Source: Symbiodinium natans (Eukaryota; Sar; Dinophyceae; Suessiales; Symbiodiniaceae). From it: 64,000 nucleotides of DNA. Below the pieces are notes generated by a model. It had not been told where the DNA came from. It searched no databases and worked only from the letters and a program-made list of their open reading frames with translations. Both the position numbers and the translations under genes were made by a program. The stretch covers positions 211,001-275,000 of the forward strand of contig CAJNDS010002068.1 of the NCBI GenBank assembly GCA_905221605.1. Reading direction: 5' to 3'. Shown in pieces: positions 33,441 through 45,091 of this stretch (positions are counted from its first letter, which is position 1; each line of letters begins with the position of its first letter).

Positions 33441-35235
33441 CCCTAAGTACCGCGCCTGCCAGCACAAACGACACGTGTGTCGCGCCTGTCAGCGTTTCCC
33501 GCGGCCCGAGCGCGCGTGCGGCAACGGTCCAGGGCCTCTAAGTACCGCGCCTGCCAGCACAAACGACACGTGTGTCGCGCCTGTCAGCGTTTCCCGCGGC
33601 CCGAGCGCGCGTGCGGCAAGGGTCCAGGACCTCCAAGTACCCCTCTAAGTACCGCGCCTGCCAGCACAAACGACACGTGTGTCGCGCCTGCCAGCGTTTC
33701 CCGCGGCCCGAGCGCGCGCGCGGCAAAGGTCCAGGGCCTCTAAGTACCGCGCCTGCCAGCATAAACGACACGTGTGTCGCGCCTGCCAGCGTTTCCCGCG
33801 GCCCGAGCGCGCGCGGCAAGGGTCCAGGGCCTCTAAGTACCGCGCCTGCCAGCAGAAACGACGCGTGTGTCGCGCCTGCCAGCGTTTCCCGCGGCCCGAG
33901 CGCGCGCGCGGCAAGGGTCCAGGGCCTCTAAGTACCGCGCCTGCCAGCACAAACGACACGTGTGTCGCGCCTGTCAGCGTTTCCCGCGGCCCGAGCGCGC
34001 GCGCGGCAAAGATCCAGGGCCTCTAAGTACCGCGCCTGCCAGCACAAACGACGCGTGTGTCGCGCCTGCCAGCATTTCCCGCGGCCCGAGCGCGCGCGCG
34101 GCAAGGGTCCAGGGCCTCTCAGTACCGCGCCTGCCAGCACAAACGACACGTGTGTCGCGCCTGTCAGCGTTTCCCGCGGCCCGAGCGCGCGCGCGGCAAC
34201 GGTCCAGGGCCTCTAAGTGCCGCGCCTGCCAGCACAAACGACGCATGTGTCGCGCCTGCCAGCGTTTCCCGCGGCCCGAGCGCGCGCGCGGCAAGGGTCC
34301 AGGGCCTCTAAGTACCGCGCCTGCCAGCACAAACGACACGTGTGTCGCGCCTGTCAGCGTTTCCCGCGGCCCGAGCGCGCGCGCGCGGCAACGGTCCAGG
34401 GCCTCTAAGTACCGCGCCTGCCAGCACAAACGACGCATGTGTCGCGCCCCGAGCGCGCGCGCGCGGCAAAGGTCCAGGGCCTCCAAGTACCGCGCCTGCC
34501 AGCAGACACGTGTGTCGCGTCTGCCAGCGTTTCCCGCGGCCCGAGCGCGCGCGCGGCAAAGATCCAGGGCCTCTAAGTACCGCGCCTGCCAGCACAAACG
34601 ACGCGTGTGTCGCGCCTGCCGCGCGCGGCAAAGGTCCAGGGCCTCCAAGTACCGCGCCTGCCAGCAGAAACGACACGTGTGTCGCGTCTGCCAGCGTTTC
34701 CCGCGGCCCGAGCGCGCGCGCGGCAAAGATCCAGGGCCTCTAAGTACCGCGCCTGCCAGCACAAACGACACGTGTGCCAGCGTTTCCCGCGGCCCGAGCG
34801 CGCGCGCGGCAAGGGTCCAGGGCCTCTAAGTACCGCGCCTGCCAGCACAAACGACACGTGTGTCGCGCCTGTCAGCGTTTCCCGCGGCCCGAGCGCGCGC
34901 GCGGCAACGGTCCAGGGCCTCTAAGTACCGCGCCTGCCAGCACAAACGACGCATGTGTCGCGCCTGCCAGCGTTTCCCGCGGCCCGAGCGCGCGCGCGGC
35001 AAAGGTCCAGGGCCTCCAAGTACCGCGCCTGCCAGCAGACGCCTGTGTCGCGCCTGCCAGCGTTTCCCGCGGCCCGAGCGCGCGCGCGGCAAAGATCCAG
35101 GGCCCCTAAGTACCGCGCCTGCCAGCCCAAACGACGCGTGTGTCGCGCCTGCCAGCGTTTCCCGCGGCCCGAGCGCGCGCGCGGCAAGGGTCCAAGGCCC
35201 CTCAGTACCGCGCCTGCCAGCAGAAACGACACTGC
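33430..35235. repeat. 95-bp GC-rich satellite, about 19 copies
   Basis: The unit contains GCGCGCGCGGCAA(A/G)GGTCC, AGTACCGCGCCTGCCAGCAC and CAGCGTTTCCCGCGGCCCGA. Some units carry internal deletions (for example near 34440 and 34615). 95 is not a multiple of three, so each frame cycles through three peptides before a stop. I do not call a gene. Confidence 0.93.
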
Positions 35236-35492
35236 GTCATGTGCGTGATGTGATGCGTGATGTGCGTGATGTGATTTGATGCGTAACACTACGTCACGTG
35301 CGTGATGGTGCGTCATGTGCGTGATGTGATTTCATGCGTGACACCGCGTCATGTGCGTGATGTGATGCGTGATGTGCGTGATCGTGATGTGATGCATGAT
35401 GCGTGCTGTGCGTGATGGTGCGTCATGAGGAACAGGAAGAGGAGGACGGGGAGGAGGAGGAGGAGGAGAAGGAGGAGGAGGAAGAGGAGGCG
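35236..35492. repeat. TGCGTGATG array and GGA array
   Basis: TGCGTGATG/TGTGATG units fill 35236-35425; an (AGG)n purine run follows at 35428-35492. Confidence 0.85.
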
Positions 35493-36675
35493 GGACAGCC
35501 CCAAAAGTAAGAACCCCACACAAAGATGTGGGGAACTAAAAATCTTTTTGAATAAGAAACTCTGGAATTTTCTGGTGTCCGGCTTTATTTAATTTCTTTT
35601 TCAAATTTCATCGCGAAACAGGCCCCCGAATAATTTTCCCAGGGAGTAGCCCACGAGCTGCCCTGATTCGCTTTTAGTAAATTGTTTCGGTTACCCGCAT
35701 TAATCCGCAGCCCCCCTGGCCAGGGAGCTATACAAAGCCTGGAAAGCTTAGACCCTCCAGCTTCAAGGCTTCCCCTCAACCCTCGACCCCTAGCCGCCCT
35801 ACCCCCAAGCCCCTGGCCCAGATTTCAGGATCCCCGAAAACCCCAAAATTGTTTGGGGGGCGGGGAAGGGGGGGGGGGGGGGGCCCCTGGATACTAAAGC
35901 GGGTTCAACATTAAACTGTGAAAAACTTCTGTGCTTCGGTGTAGAGCTTGCCCCTCTGGACCAAGAACCACATGTACTCGAGGTAACTGTATACCTGCAA
36001 GACTGCGACAGAAAACCTGCGCGCCATGACTGTTTGCCCCATCGGGCCGATTTTTCAGAAAAAGAAGTCACAAGTCTCCCTCGGGCAACATGCCACAGCT
36101 GGGATGCGGGCCCACTTTACGCTGGGCAGGCTGAAAGAGTCCCTTTCCCGAGTCAGGCACGACTTCCTCAGAATCTGTAGGAAGAAACACAAGACTTCAA
36201 GCAGGAATCTTGCAGGTGCCAGAGGCTTGCTGAGGCGGCAGCAGAATCGACTTCTGTGGTGGTTTCCCGGCCACCTCTCCCACTAGCAGCTCAAACTGTC
36301 CAAAACCCGCAAAACCCATCTAAGGCCATGAAGACCCTAAACACCCAAGCTCTACAAGCCTTACTCAGGGCCATGGAGGGCGCCTGTGGCATGTGAGTAG
36401 AGCGCATTCGGCTCTGGCATGCACGGCGGCGAGGGCTCCGCGAGACGTTACATGGCATTATGCGGCAAGCATAGCTGTGCAACCCGGCATCTGGGTCTTC
36501 AAGGCTAGCCTTTAGGAGTTCCAGGGTTTAGATGGGTGATGCCGGGTACGACGTTGAGCAATCGACATATCATGAAATCGCATGATGTATCATCTTCTCA
36601 AGGGGCCACTGCAGGACATTGAAGTCCGGAGGGGGGGGGAGATGGAGCAGATCTGAAGCTATTCTGATCTGATGT
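35493..36675. other. No recognised gene
   Basis: Contains a G-homopolymer at about 35868-35883. Plus and minus frames of 60-90 codons have no recognisable domain. Confidence 0.35.
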
Positions 36676-37265
36676 TTGACACCCCCCATTCTTTCAGTCA
36701 GGCTGGCTTGGATCTGCCGCTTCTGCCATGGCAAGAGAGGAATGCTGCGATATGCCAGTGACTTCTCCACCCTCTTCATGAATCCTTGCATGTTCCTGGT
36801 CATTCTTCAACATTCCTTCAATCAACTGCAAAAGCGTCCCCAGCTGAGCTTGTGGCTAGTCGCTTCACAGAAGCCTTGGCGGGTGAAAAAAGCGTTTCAA
36901 GGGCGCCAGCAAGCACATCCCATGATTCCTGGCCCCAATCTCTACGGTTCACATCCCCACGTGGAGTACTGCAACGTGCCTTCACGTGGACCTTGGAAAA
37001 GAGTATCTGCACGTCAGCCTGCAGTACAGCGCGTTCGAGGGCAGCTGGTCCATCATTCTATCTTCGGGAAGAGTATGGAAGAATGCTAAACCCTAAACCC
37101 TAAACCCTAAACCCTAAACCCTCAACCCTCAACCCTACAGAAGAGGCCTCAAACGGTGGTATAGCACCATCTGGAACTTCCTCAGCTGAAGGCAGCAAGC
37201 CAAACCACACAAACATGAAATGTAAGACCCGGGGGAGCCTGCGGCTGATCATCCCATAACTCATC
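36676..37265 (+). CDS. Possible exons of an unknown host gene
   Basis: An open plus frame to about 37072 is followed by GTATGG. The 68-bp interval 37073-37140 is mostly CCCTAAA repeat and ends CCCTACAG. The next open segment 37141-37221 reads EASNGGIAPSGTSSAEGSKP in one phase and is followed by GTAAGA. Splice signals are good, but more than one frame is open on each strand, so the protein cannot be fixed. Confidence 0.3.
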
Positions 37266-37266
37266 T

Positions 37267-37874
37267 AGGGTTTAGGGTTTAGGGTTGAGGGTTTGGGGTT
37301 TAAGGTTTAGGGTTAGGGTTTAGGGTTTAGGGTTTAGGGTTTAGGGTTTAGGGTTTAGGGTTTAGGGTTTAGGGTTTAGGGTTTAGGGTTTAGGGTTTAG
37401 GGTTTAGGGTTTAGGGTTTAGGGTTTATCTAATTAGGGACACTACAAGCACCCCGAATCCCCGATACCATTTGCGGCAGAAGGTCCACCTTCTGGAGTTG
37501 GAGCCACCGCTCGAGCACACCTCCAGAGGCTGCTTCGTCCGGTTGAGCTCCTGGGAACCACTGTATATGAGATTCTTCAACTGATGCGCAGCCATCACAA
37601 CAAAGAAGCTCGTAAACCCTAAACCCTAAACCCTAAACCCTAAACCCTACACCCTAAACCCTGAACCCTGAACCCTAAACCCTAAACTCCGAAAAAATGT
37701 TGCTCCGCCCTCGAAACTTGCTTCGATGCTTCGTGCACTGCTGCCATGGGCCTGGCTCATGGGTCTGGAGCTCCAAGGCGGCACCTGCCACGAGGGCAAA
37801 GGGTTTAGGGTTTAGGGTTTAGGGTGTAGGGTTTAGGGTTTAGGGATTAGGGTTTAGGGTTTAGGCTTTAGGGC
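37267..37874. repeat. Alternating TTTAGGG and CCCTAAA arrays with coding-like spacers
   Basis: Arrays lie at 37267-37427 (G, about 20 units), 37616-37688 (C) and 37800-37872 (G). The spacer 37470-37612 has TTGCGGCAG, an open plus frame HLQRLLRPVELLGTTVYEIL, and GAAGCTC|GTAAACCC. The donor GT runs directly into the CCCTAAA array. Confidence 0.55.
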
Positions 37875-38127
37875 GCAACTGGTTCTGCTTATCATTGGTC
37901 TCGTTGTCTTCTTTGTGAAGCGACGCGGTGGTGGGGGCGGCAAGGGTGGGGACATTGAGATGTCAAAGCATTAGAGCGACGCGCTCGGCGACTGCACCAA
38001 GCAGAAATACTACGATATCTACGATGCAGGAGGAATATCTAGCTAGCTAGAGGCTTTAATGAATCGTAAATGGATTATCATTCGCGCGATTTGTTGTGCC
38101 GCCAAAGCGAGGATCCTTGCTTCAAAC

Positions 38128-39948
38128 CTACCATAGTCCATCGAGGCGCAAATACGAAGTGAGGGGTGGAAACTCCGTGCCGTGAGCAAGCCGTGCGAGT
38201 CCGCGCGCAAGCAGCATATGCAGCAGTGCAATCACGCCTGGTGCGTAGAGGGAGTCGAGCCGACACTCGCCGAGCTGTGCCACTTGCGCTCGGAGCATTT
38301 CCAGCAGCTGAATCAAGTCTTGTTGGTTTGCTGCGCGAACAAGGCAATCGAGGCCTTGAGAAGCGTGCAACAGCACAGTGTGTCCGATCATCTCAACACA
38401 CCCAGCGACAACGCGGCGCGCGAGCGAGACGTCATGACGGGCGAGGCCGCACATGATTTGGACGGCGAGTTCTGCATACATCCATTGCTCGTGTTGCACA
38501 TACTCAGCTCCCAGATTATGTAGAATGGCCCGCTGTCCCGGCGAGAGGGCGTCGAGGGCTTTCGCTGCCCCAACACCGGCATTCAGGCGGACATAGACAT
38601 CTTGTGCGGGATCTGCTGCCACCTCGAGCAGGCACTTGAGGGCAACATCACCTTCTGGAGAGCCGTGCGGAACCAGCGCCAAAAAGTGACCCAGTCCTTT
38701 CACACTGGCAGCTCGCACTGGCATCGTGTTTCCGGACTCGTTGCCCTCGCCTTCGCCTTCACCTTCGCCTTCGCCTTCGCTTTCGCCTTCCTCTTCAACG
38801 TACTTTGTGAACTGCATCAGGCTATCGAGAAACATCTTGGCTGCAGCATTCTGAGCGGCGGCATTCGGGTTCTGTGGAAGAGCGCTCCGTCCATTGATCC
38901 GGTCGGCTGCTGCCCGAGCTAACGCCTTTGCCACCTCGACAAAGTCATTCTCCTCAGATCCGCTCCGGATGTCACGCAATCGCGCACACAACAGATTGCA
39001 TGACCTTGCAGCATTCTTCTCCACAGCGAAGCCTCGAGCGCAGATACCGAGCATTATGCCTGATTCCCCTTCTGCATTCCCATCCCAAAGCTCACTTTCT
39101 AAGCCGTCGAGCAAAGTTGTGGCAATCTCCGCCGGCTCGTCGAGGCTGGAGCCAAGCTTGATCAACAGAGCCGCGCAGTATGACTTCCCAATGACGAAGA
39201 CGTCCTCGACAATTCTTCTGCGAGGCGGGTCGTCGTTGACGATGATGTCTGTGAGACGTTGTCGGAAAGCTCCAATCTCCTCTGCCCCCATCTCTTGCAC
39301 CAACGTGGCCACGCTGTCCAACAACTCCTCGGGCACCCCTTCATTGTAAGGGTGGATAATGGTGTCAAGGATCAGATTCAAGTGATCTCTGGACACTAGG
39401 TCAGGTCGCCGGCGCAATACAGCAAGCAAGACTTTGCAAACACAGGTACGACCTCCGAGTTCGTCCCGAAGGTCATTCAAGGTCTCACACAGCCGATGGG
39501 GCAGTGCATCCACAAGATTCTTTGAAACACGTCCGGCGAGTGCATCAAGCAGCGCGCATGCGCCATAGGTGACCTTGACATAGTTGCCGTAAAAGTCTGG
39601 GGAGCTCCGTGTGTTCCGAAGCAGAGGAACAACCTTTTCCAACAAAGAATCCGCCTGTGCGGTCTCCATGTCACCGACAAGCCCAGTTAACATATACAAG
39701 CAAGAAACGCGGTCTGCTTCCGGCATGGTGGCATCATCCAAAAGAGCCGCGAGCTCTGTGAGGTGCCGCGATTCCAGTGACGGCGCGCGCATGCAAGCCC
39801 CGAGAGCAAAAGCGGAATACTGAAACCGCACAGCATCCTGCTGCCCAACTCCAGCTCGATGGCGAGCGCCTGCAGGCACGATCACGCTCTCTAGCAAGGT
39901 CTTGGTTATCTGCTGAAGCTCTGCAGTGGCCGTAGCCACCATGGCCAT
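38128..39948 (-). CDS. Alpha-solenoid (HEAT/ARM-like) host protein, single exon
   Basis: This is the only long uninterrupted host frame: 606 codons plus stop from ATG GCC ATG GTG at 39948. The frame is open a little further upstream, but there is no ATG there. The protein is almost entirely amphipathic helices with Ala/Leu-rich helix pairs (e.g. ALLDALAGRVSKNLVDALP; AASVKGLGHFLALVPHG), as in HEAT or armadillo solenoids of importins, condensins or proteasome assembly factors. An acidic Glu/Gly repeat (EGEGEGEGEG) at about residues 383-405 is probably a disordered linker. No catalytic motif is visible. I cannot assign a family. Codon use is GC-rich, unlike the viral genes. Confidence 0.75.
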   Translation of the reverse strand: MAMVATATAELQQITKTLLESVIVPAGARHRAGVGQQDAVRFQYSAFALGACMRAPSLESRHLTELAALLDDATMPEADRVSCLYMLTGLVGDMETAQADSLLEKVVPLLRNTRSSPDFYGNYVKVTYGACALLDALAGRVSKNLVDALPHRLCETLNDLRDELGGRTCVCKVLLAVLRRRPDLVSRDHLNLILDTIIHPYNEGVPEELLDSVATLVQEMGAEEIGAFRQRLTDIIVNDDPPRRRIVEDVFVIGKSYCAALLIKLGSSLDEPAEIATTLLDGLESELWDGNAEGESGIMLGICARGFAVEKNAARSCNLLCARLRDIRSGSEENDFVEVAKALARAAADRINGRSALPQNPNAAAQNAAAKMFLDSLMQFTKYVEEEGESEGEGEGEGEGEGNESGNTMPVRAASVKGLGHFLALVPHGSPEGDVALKCLLEVAADPAQDVYVRLNAGVGAAKALDALSPGQRAILHNLGAEYVQHEQWMYAELAVQIMCGLARHDVSLARRVVAGCVEMIGHTVLLHASQGLDCLVRAANQQDLIQLLEMLRAQVAQLGECRLDSLYAPGVIALLHMLLARGLARLAHGTEFPPLTSYLRLDGLW

Positions 39949-41667
39949 GGCGATCAGATCAATCTGCGCTATCGATCTCCGGATCAAAGTTGAACTCCGG
40001 TGTCTGAATTGGTTAACGGGCTCCAGTAGTCTCTAATCGGATTGGTACATCCTTATTGGAATGACTCAATCGTTTATGATCAAATCGACAAAGAGGTGCC
40101 CGTAGAGCTCTAGGCACGAAGCCACAGACGCTTTTGCGAGAATCGTTTACTGAAATCTAGATCATGCTAGGTCTAACAAAAGATGATGAGTGTTATCATG
40201 ATCAAGATCCCTATCCACACACCCTCTGAGCCCTGTAAGCCCTGTAGACCTATAACCCTGTAAACCCTGTAAACCCTCCCTTGAGCGGCCCTATGCAACT
40301 CCAGAAATGTTCCCTGCTCAACGACTCACGTTCCTGTAAGGAATGCTCCAACCCCTCCACACCCTATAAACCCTCTAAACCCTCTACATCCTGGAAAGCA
40401 CGAAGATTCGATACCCTAAACCGCAAACCCCAAACCCCAAATCCCAAACCCAAACCCCAAACCCTACACCTTGAACCCTAACCGCAACCGCATGAGAGGC
40501 TCCCTGCCTCCGAACAGCGCTAGTGCGCACAGGAGCCACATGGGGCGGCTCATTGCTCATGGACCGGGTTGAGCTATCAGGATTTTCGGGTTTAGGGTTT
40601 AGGGTTTAGGGTTTAGGGTTTAGGGTTTAGGGGTTGGGGGGTTCGGCATGCGGGGGTTAAGGGTTTAGGGGCCTGTAAGGCCTTACAATCACCATAGTCG
40701 CCCCCACAAAGTGTCTGCACGGAGGCTTAGAGGGTTTACACTTTACCGCCATGCAAGCCATCTCACAACAACAAAGGGGTATGGCAGAAGAATGGCAGCT
40801 TACTCGACATGAAGGTCTCATGGATGCTTGAACCCCTTACACACACCGGAAAATACTCCAACAAGAGAGAACAACAGTAGGCTAGACAGTAGGGAATACC
40901 CGATGAACGTTGCCTCGCTTGCGCACTCGAAGTCTGCAAACTTTGTGCTTCAAGTGCCGGCGGGTGAAAAGGCAAAGCAGTGGTTGTCTTGTGCGCAACA
41001 ATGAGGCCATGGATGGATCCACAAGGAACTTCCCTGCTACCTGCAGAACGTGTATTTGCGACTTGAGTTGTTCAGGGTTTTAGGAGTCGAGTAGAAATCT
41101 GGAGGCATCAGAAAACTCATGATCACCCCTGGGGTCGTGGAGTGTCGCGAAGCCAAGAACGGCGGCCTGTGTGCCTCGTGTGTTTCTGCTGCACAACTCA
41201 GGCTTGTATCAAGGGACTAAAGGAGGCACCGTTACAAGGGACCTTAGTGGATACATTGGGCCTACTTAGGTCTATCGGGACTATATAAGGAATATTCAGA
41301 GGTGGGATGAAGTAAGGGCCCCTGGTCCCTCCTTACGTCCCTCAATTGTACCGCGCATACAACATCAAGTCGTCAGTTCCGCGGCTTGTCGCGCTGGCGT
41401 GCAGCTGCCACTTGTGAGCAACCGTGTGGGTGTGCAGCTCGGGCAGTGGGGGCGGTGCACAGCAAACTGAAAGCCCCTTGGCTTACAGAAAGAACACCTC
41501 AGCAAGAGCGGTAAGGAGGCAATTTTCAACGCTCACTTCATCTCCCTAAACCCTAAACCCTCAACCGTAAACTGAGTCGGAGTTCTAGTCGGAAGCATTC
41601 CATAGAACGAATGACAAAAGCCGACTGGTGCCTCCACACCTGCAAAATGGCCATTTCCCAAAATAAA
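39949..41667. other. Host DNA with telomere-type arrays and a predicted exon
   Basis: Degenerate CCCTAAA/CCCTGTAAA array at 40223-40480, TTTAGGG array at 40588-40640, short C array at 41545-41565. The segment 40481-40587 has an open minus frame SMSNEPPHVAPVRTSAV with AG before and GT after. The 41566-41667 segment, before the array at 41668, has TTTTGCAG|GTG, an open minus frame VWRHQSAFVIRSMECFRLEL, and a GTTTACGG donor. Confidence 0.4.
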
Positions 41668-41747
41668 GGGTTTAGGGTTTAGGGTTTAGGGTTTAGGGTT
41701 TAGGGTTTAGGGTTTAGGGTTTAGGGTTTAGGGTTTAGGGTTTAGGG
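41668..41747. repeat. TTTAGGG array
   Basis: About 11 uninterrupted units. Confidence 0.95.
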
Positions 41748-41977
41748 CACCCCTATTCACAACCAGTTGCCACCAAAAAGGGTAGTCCTTATTCTTCTAC
41801 AGAATGGAAATTTCCCCCGAATAATAGGGTACCCCTTTTACTACCCCCGAAAAAGGTACTCCTTATTCTTGTAGGAGCCCCCAAAAGGTACCCTAATCTT
41901 GGGAAACGCAGCCCCACTGGGAAAGTTCCCATCACTTGAGCGGCAACGGCACACCTGAGCGAGAAGCTTGCGGCATC

Positions 41978-42076
41978 TTACTGTGAGTTTGTAGGAAATG
42001 GGGGAATGAGGTACCCTATATAATCCCTCAAAGGGGATATACAGGGCCCGAATTCCCTCATTCCGTGCTAACATGT
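41978..42076. mobile_element. Fold-back MITE family II, copy 2
   Basis: TTACTGTGAGTTTGTAGG then GGGGAATGAGGTACCCT on the left; AATTCCCTCATTCC then GCTAACA on the right. It aligns with the copy at 22558-22696 but is shorter and more diverged. Confidence 0.6.
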
Positions 42077-44440
42077 ATGGTGCTGCTGCGGTGGGGTGCA
42101 GGAAGCGATCGAGTTGCAGTTGCAGCAGTTTTCGAGTCTTCAGTCAGGCAGCTCGTCTAAATCGAATGGTTGGCAGACCCCCCGGCCAAAAAGTGAACTG
42201 TCTCACACCTGCGATATCCGAACTACCTCAAGAAATGATCATACCAACCCTAAACCCTAAACCCTAAACCCTAAACCCATATGGCGGCCATGAAGCCCAT
42301 CATGCCGCAGCTCCTTCGAACGGCCAACACCAGCTGCTCGCAATCCTGCCACGGTATTCTCGGAAAAAAACGACCCTAAACCCTAAACCCTGAACCCTGA
42401 ACCCTGAAACCCTGAACCCTAAACCCTAAACCCTAAACTGCCCAAGACTGCGACAAAAAAGAACAAGCACCCTAAAATGGTGGTCGGAATATTACTGATG
42501 ATATTCCCTGATAGTCCCTTTATAACATACTACAGTAACCCCCAAGACCCCATTCTAATATTCAGGCCCCCTGTAGTAGGCGCTCAGCCCTAAACCCTCA
42601 ATCCCCCGAGGGCCGGCCTTTGGAAACAGGCGGCCAATGATGCCTGCCAGACACAGAAGAGCGCTTCAAAATGGGACTCTGAATGCAAGCCGTTTTGCAA
42701 CTCACAAGGCAAGAGCAAACTCTGTACTGACGATTCGTCCCATCGGGTTGAGCTTTCCCACGCGATTTCATGATTTCGTGCATCGGAAACCCTTCTGTGT
42801 AGGGATGACACCCTGCAAGCTATTTGCACTGAAGTCAGACGGCCCTCCTACTAATTACATCTCCAGCACTATTGGCTTTACTCTTCTGGCTTTCCGTCCT
42901 GCGCGAGCCGGCAGAGCTATTTGATGCAAGCCCGTGTCGAGCTTGATATTCACCCACGGTCGCCTATTCTGAAGGAGTTGCCCTTGGAGAGCTTGCCAGG
43001 GTAAATCACAAACCTGGCCGGAAGCAGGACTGAACGCACCACCGTTTGGATTGCTACAGGGCATGGAAAGGCGACCAATGAACTGTCCACAAAAAAGGTT
43101 GCTTTTGCCTCGTATGCTGTTTCAAATACGTAACACATTATTCATTCTGTTAGGCCCCTGATCCCAGTATCTCGAAGCATCAGGAGCAACACTGCCATCT
43201 TTGAATGCAAGTGGCTTCACACCCCGCCATGCTGGCCCTGATGGAACTGCCTGATATCCCTGTCTGTTGCTGGATAAGACTGAGGGGGAAACCCCTGTTC
43301 CGCCAGCAGGTTGTAGAAGGACTGGAAATCAAAGTTCCTGGCAAGCTGAGTTTCTTCGGGCGGCTTCCAGTCGCAGCGTTCTCGGGTGCATTATTGAGTC
43401 GGATGAAGGTTTAGGGTTTAGGGTTTAGGGTTTAGGGTTTAGGGTTTAGGGTTTAGGGTTTAGGGTTCAGGGTTTAGGGTTTAGGGTTTAGGGTAAGAAT
43501 GCCAGGCAGGCGGATGGTCAGGCGTCTTGAATGTGCAAATGCAGTAGGATCTGTGGGCCTGGCACGCACTGCCCCTGTGACGCGGCCCGCAATTACTCTA
43601 CACGCAAACGCCTTGCGAAAAAAAAAACTTGCGGCGGCATGGCCTTGGGCACGTAAAACTCGAAGCCCATTTCCTGCATGCCTCGCCTCATCATCCAGAT
43701 ACTGAAGCCTAACCTCAAACCCCCAAACCTTGTAGATTTTAGCCCTAAACCCGAAACCCCAAACCCTAAACCCTAAACTCTAAACCCTAAACCCTCCCTT
43801 GAGCTGGAAGCCGTCACTCTGCCAAGATCCAGGCTCCATCACCTCGTAGTTCGCCTCTCCCATAGAATCATCATGCAATGAGGCTCAATAAGGTATGATA
43901 ATGTGTACACGCATGCGTGAATGTATAAGCTGAACGGCCTTTTGACCGAAAAACTGCAGATTGGATGTGTCCCCAAACTATTACGGCTTCCAGAACTCAT
44001 TCAAGTTTGAACACGATTGAAGATACTGCAACATCCTTAAGTTAGAGCGTTCAAGCTCCGTAACTTCGAGACACATCTTGAAATTTCCAGGTCAACGAAT
44101 TTTGCGGCTTGTTTCACTCTTATGCAGGCTGTGAATTTTGCAAACCGGATCCCTAACCCTAAACCCTAAACCCTAAACCCTAAACCCTAAACCCTAAACC
44201 CTAAACCCTGAACCATAAGACTAGCGTCCCGAGCCTGGTACCGAGCTGCTCGCTGCTCTCTGGCTCCCTCCTGCGCAAACTCGCGCAGCGCCTGATCGAA
44301 GTGAGAGCTGAGCCCTAAATCCTACACCGGAATTCAACCCTAACCCCTAAACCCTGAACCCGAAACCCTGAACCCTAAACCCTCAACCCTGAACCCTAAC
44401 CCCTAAATCCTAAAAAACCTTATCACTTCATCCCCAAGCC
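42077..44440. other. Unassigned host DNA with several telomere-type arrays
   Basis: C-rich arrays lie at 42246-42277, 42373-42440, 43741-43795, 44153-44215 and 44335-44410; a G-rich array at 43408-43494. Open frames at 42590-43138 on both strands show no recognisable domain. The 43865-44150 piece is more AT-rich and without open frames of note. Confidence 0.4.
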
Positions 44441-45080
44441 CTCAGCAGATGGGCAACACAACAGACTACAGGCTCAACCAGAGCCCACACCTTGTCAACG
44501 TCAGAACCCTGCACCCTGAACGGCCAAGCTGCTCAACCCTGCGTTCTCAGACTGAGCACTTCCTGAACTACCTGACTTGGCCTGCGATTGCAATATCACC
44601 CCGAAGAACGGAATGGGAATGCACCAAGGCCTGCTGAAATGCCAGTATCGCATGTGTAGGCGGAGTGTAGCGGAACTGCCTTGCACAAGGGGACTGAGAG
44701 TTGCTACGCAGAGCAGTGCCTCAAACCCCCTCCCCCCCCCCCCCGACCCCCCTACCCCCCTCCTACAGCAAGCATAGGCTAACCCCACACCTCACATCCT
44801 ATACTCCCCCCTACGCTTTCAACCCATTTCTCAAAACGCCTAACATTTCAACCCTAAAATCCCGCAAAACACAAAGCACCTCCCAACAATCAACACAACA
44901 ATCCCGAAACAAAGCAACCTACCAACCCCAAACAGCAATCCAAAACACAACCCAAAACCCAAAGCACCTAAACAAACCCTACCCTCAACCATAAAATAAC
45001 CCATATCCTAATATGAGGTGTGGGGTAAGACCCTAATAGAAGAATCCCCAAAAGCCCATAACCCTGAACTGGGAACGACC
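44441..45080. other. Host/virus transition, C- and A-rich
   Basis: From about 44730 to 44995 the plus strand is almost free of G, with C-homopolymers near 44735 and decayed CCCTAAA-like words. The last host-like words (CCCATAACCCTGAA) are at about 45055. AT-rich viral DNA begins by about 45081. I see no terminal inverted repeat. Confidence 0.5.
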
Positions 45081-45091
45081 TTTACTTAGAA

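Noticed and set aside
30851-33648. Very long open frames (up to 882 codons) on both strands
   Set aside because: They cross the GT hexanucleotide array and satellites; all six frames are open there because the repeats lack stop codons. No domain and no plausible start.
33430-35235. CRISPR-like array
   Set aside because: The 95-bp units are contiguous tandem copies without unique spacers, in a eukaryotic setting.
33430-35235. Zinc-knuckle protein family from CRACQ...CRAC peptides in the 95-bp repeat
   Set aside because: The Cys pattern appears only because the same DNA is repeated; the period breaks the frame every unit and other frames are equally open.
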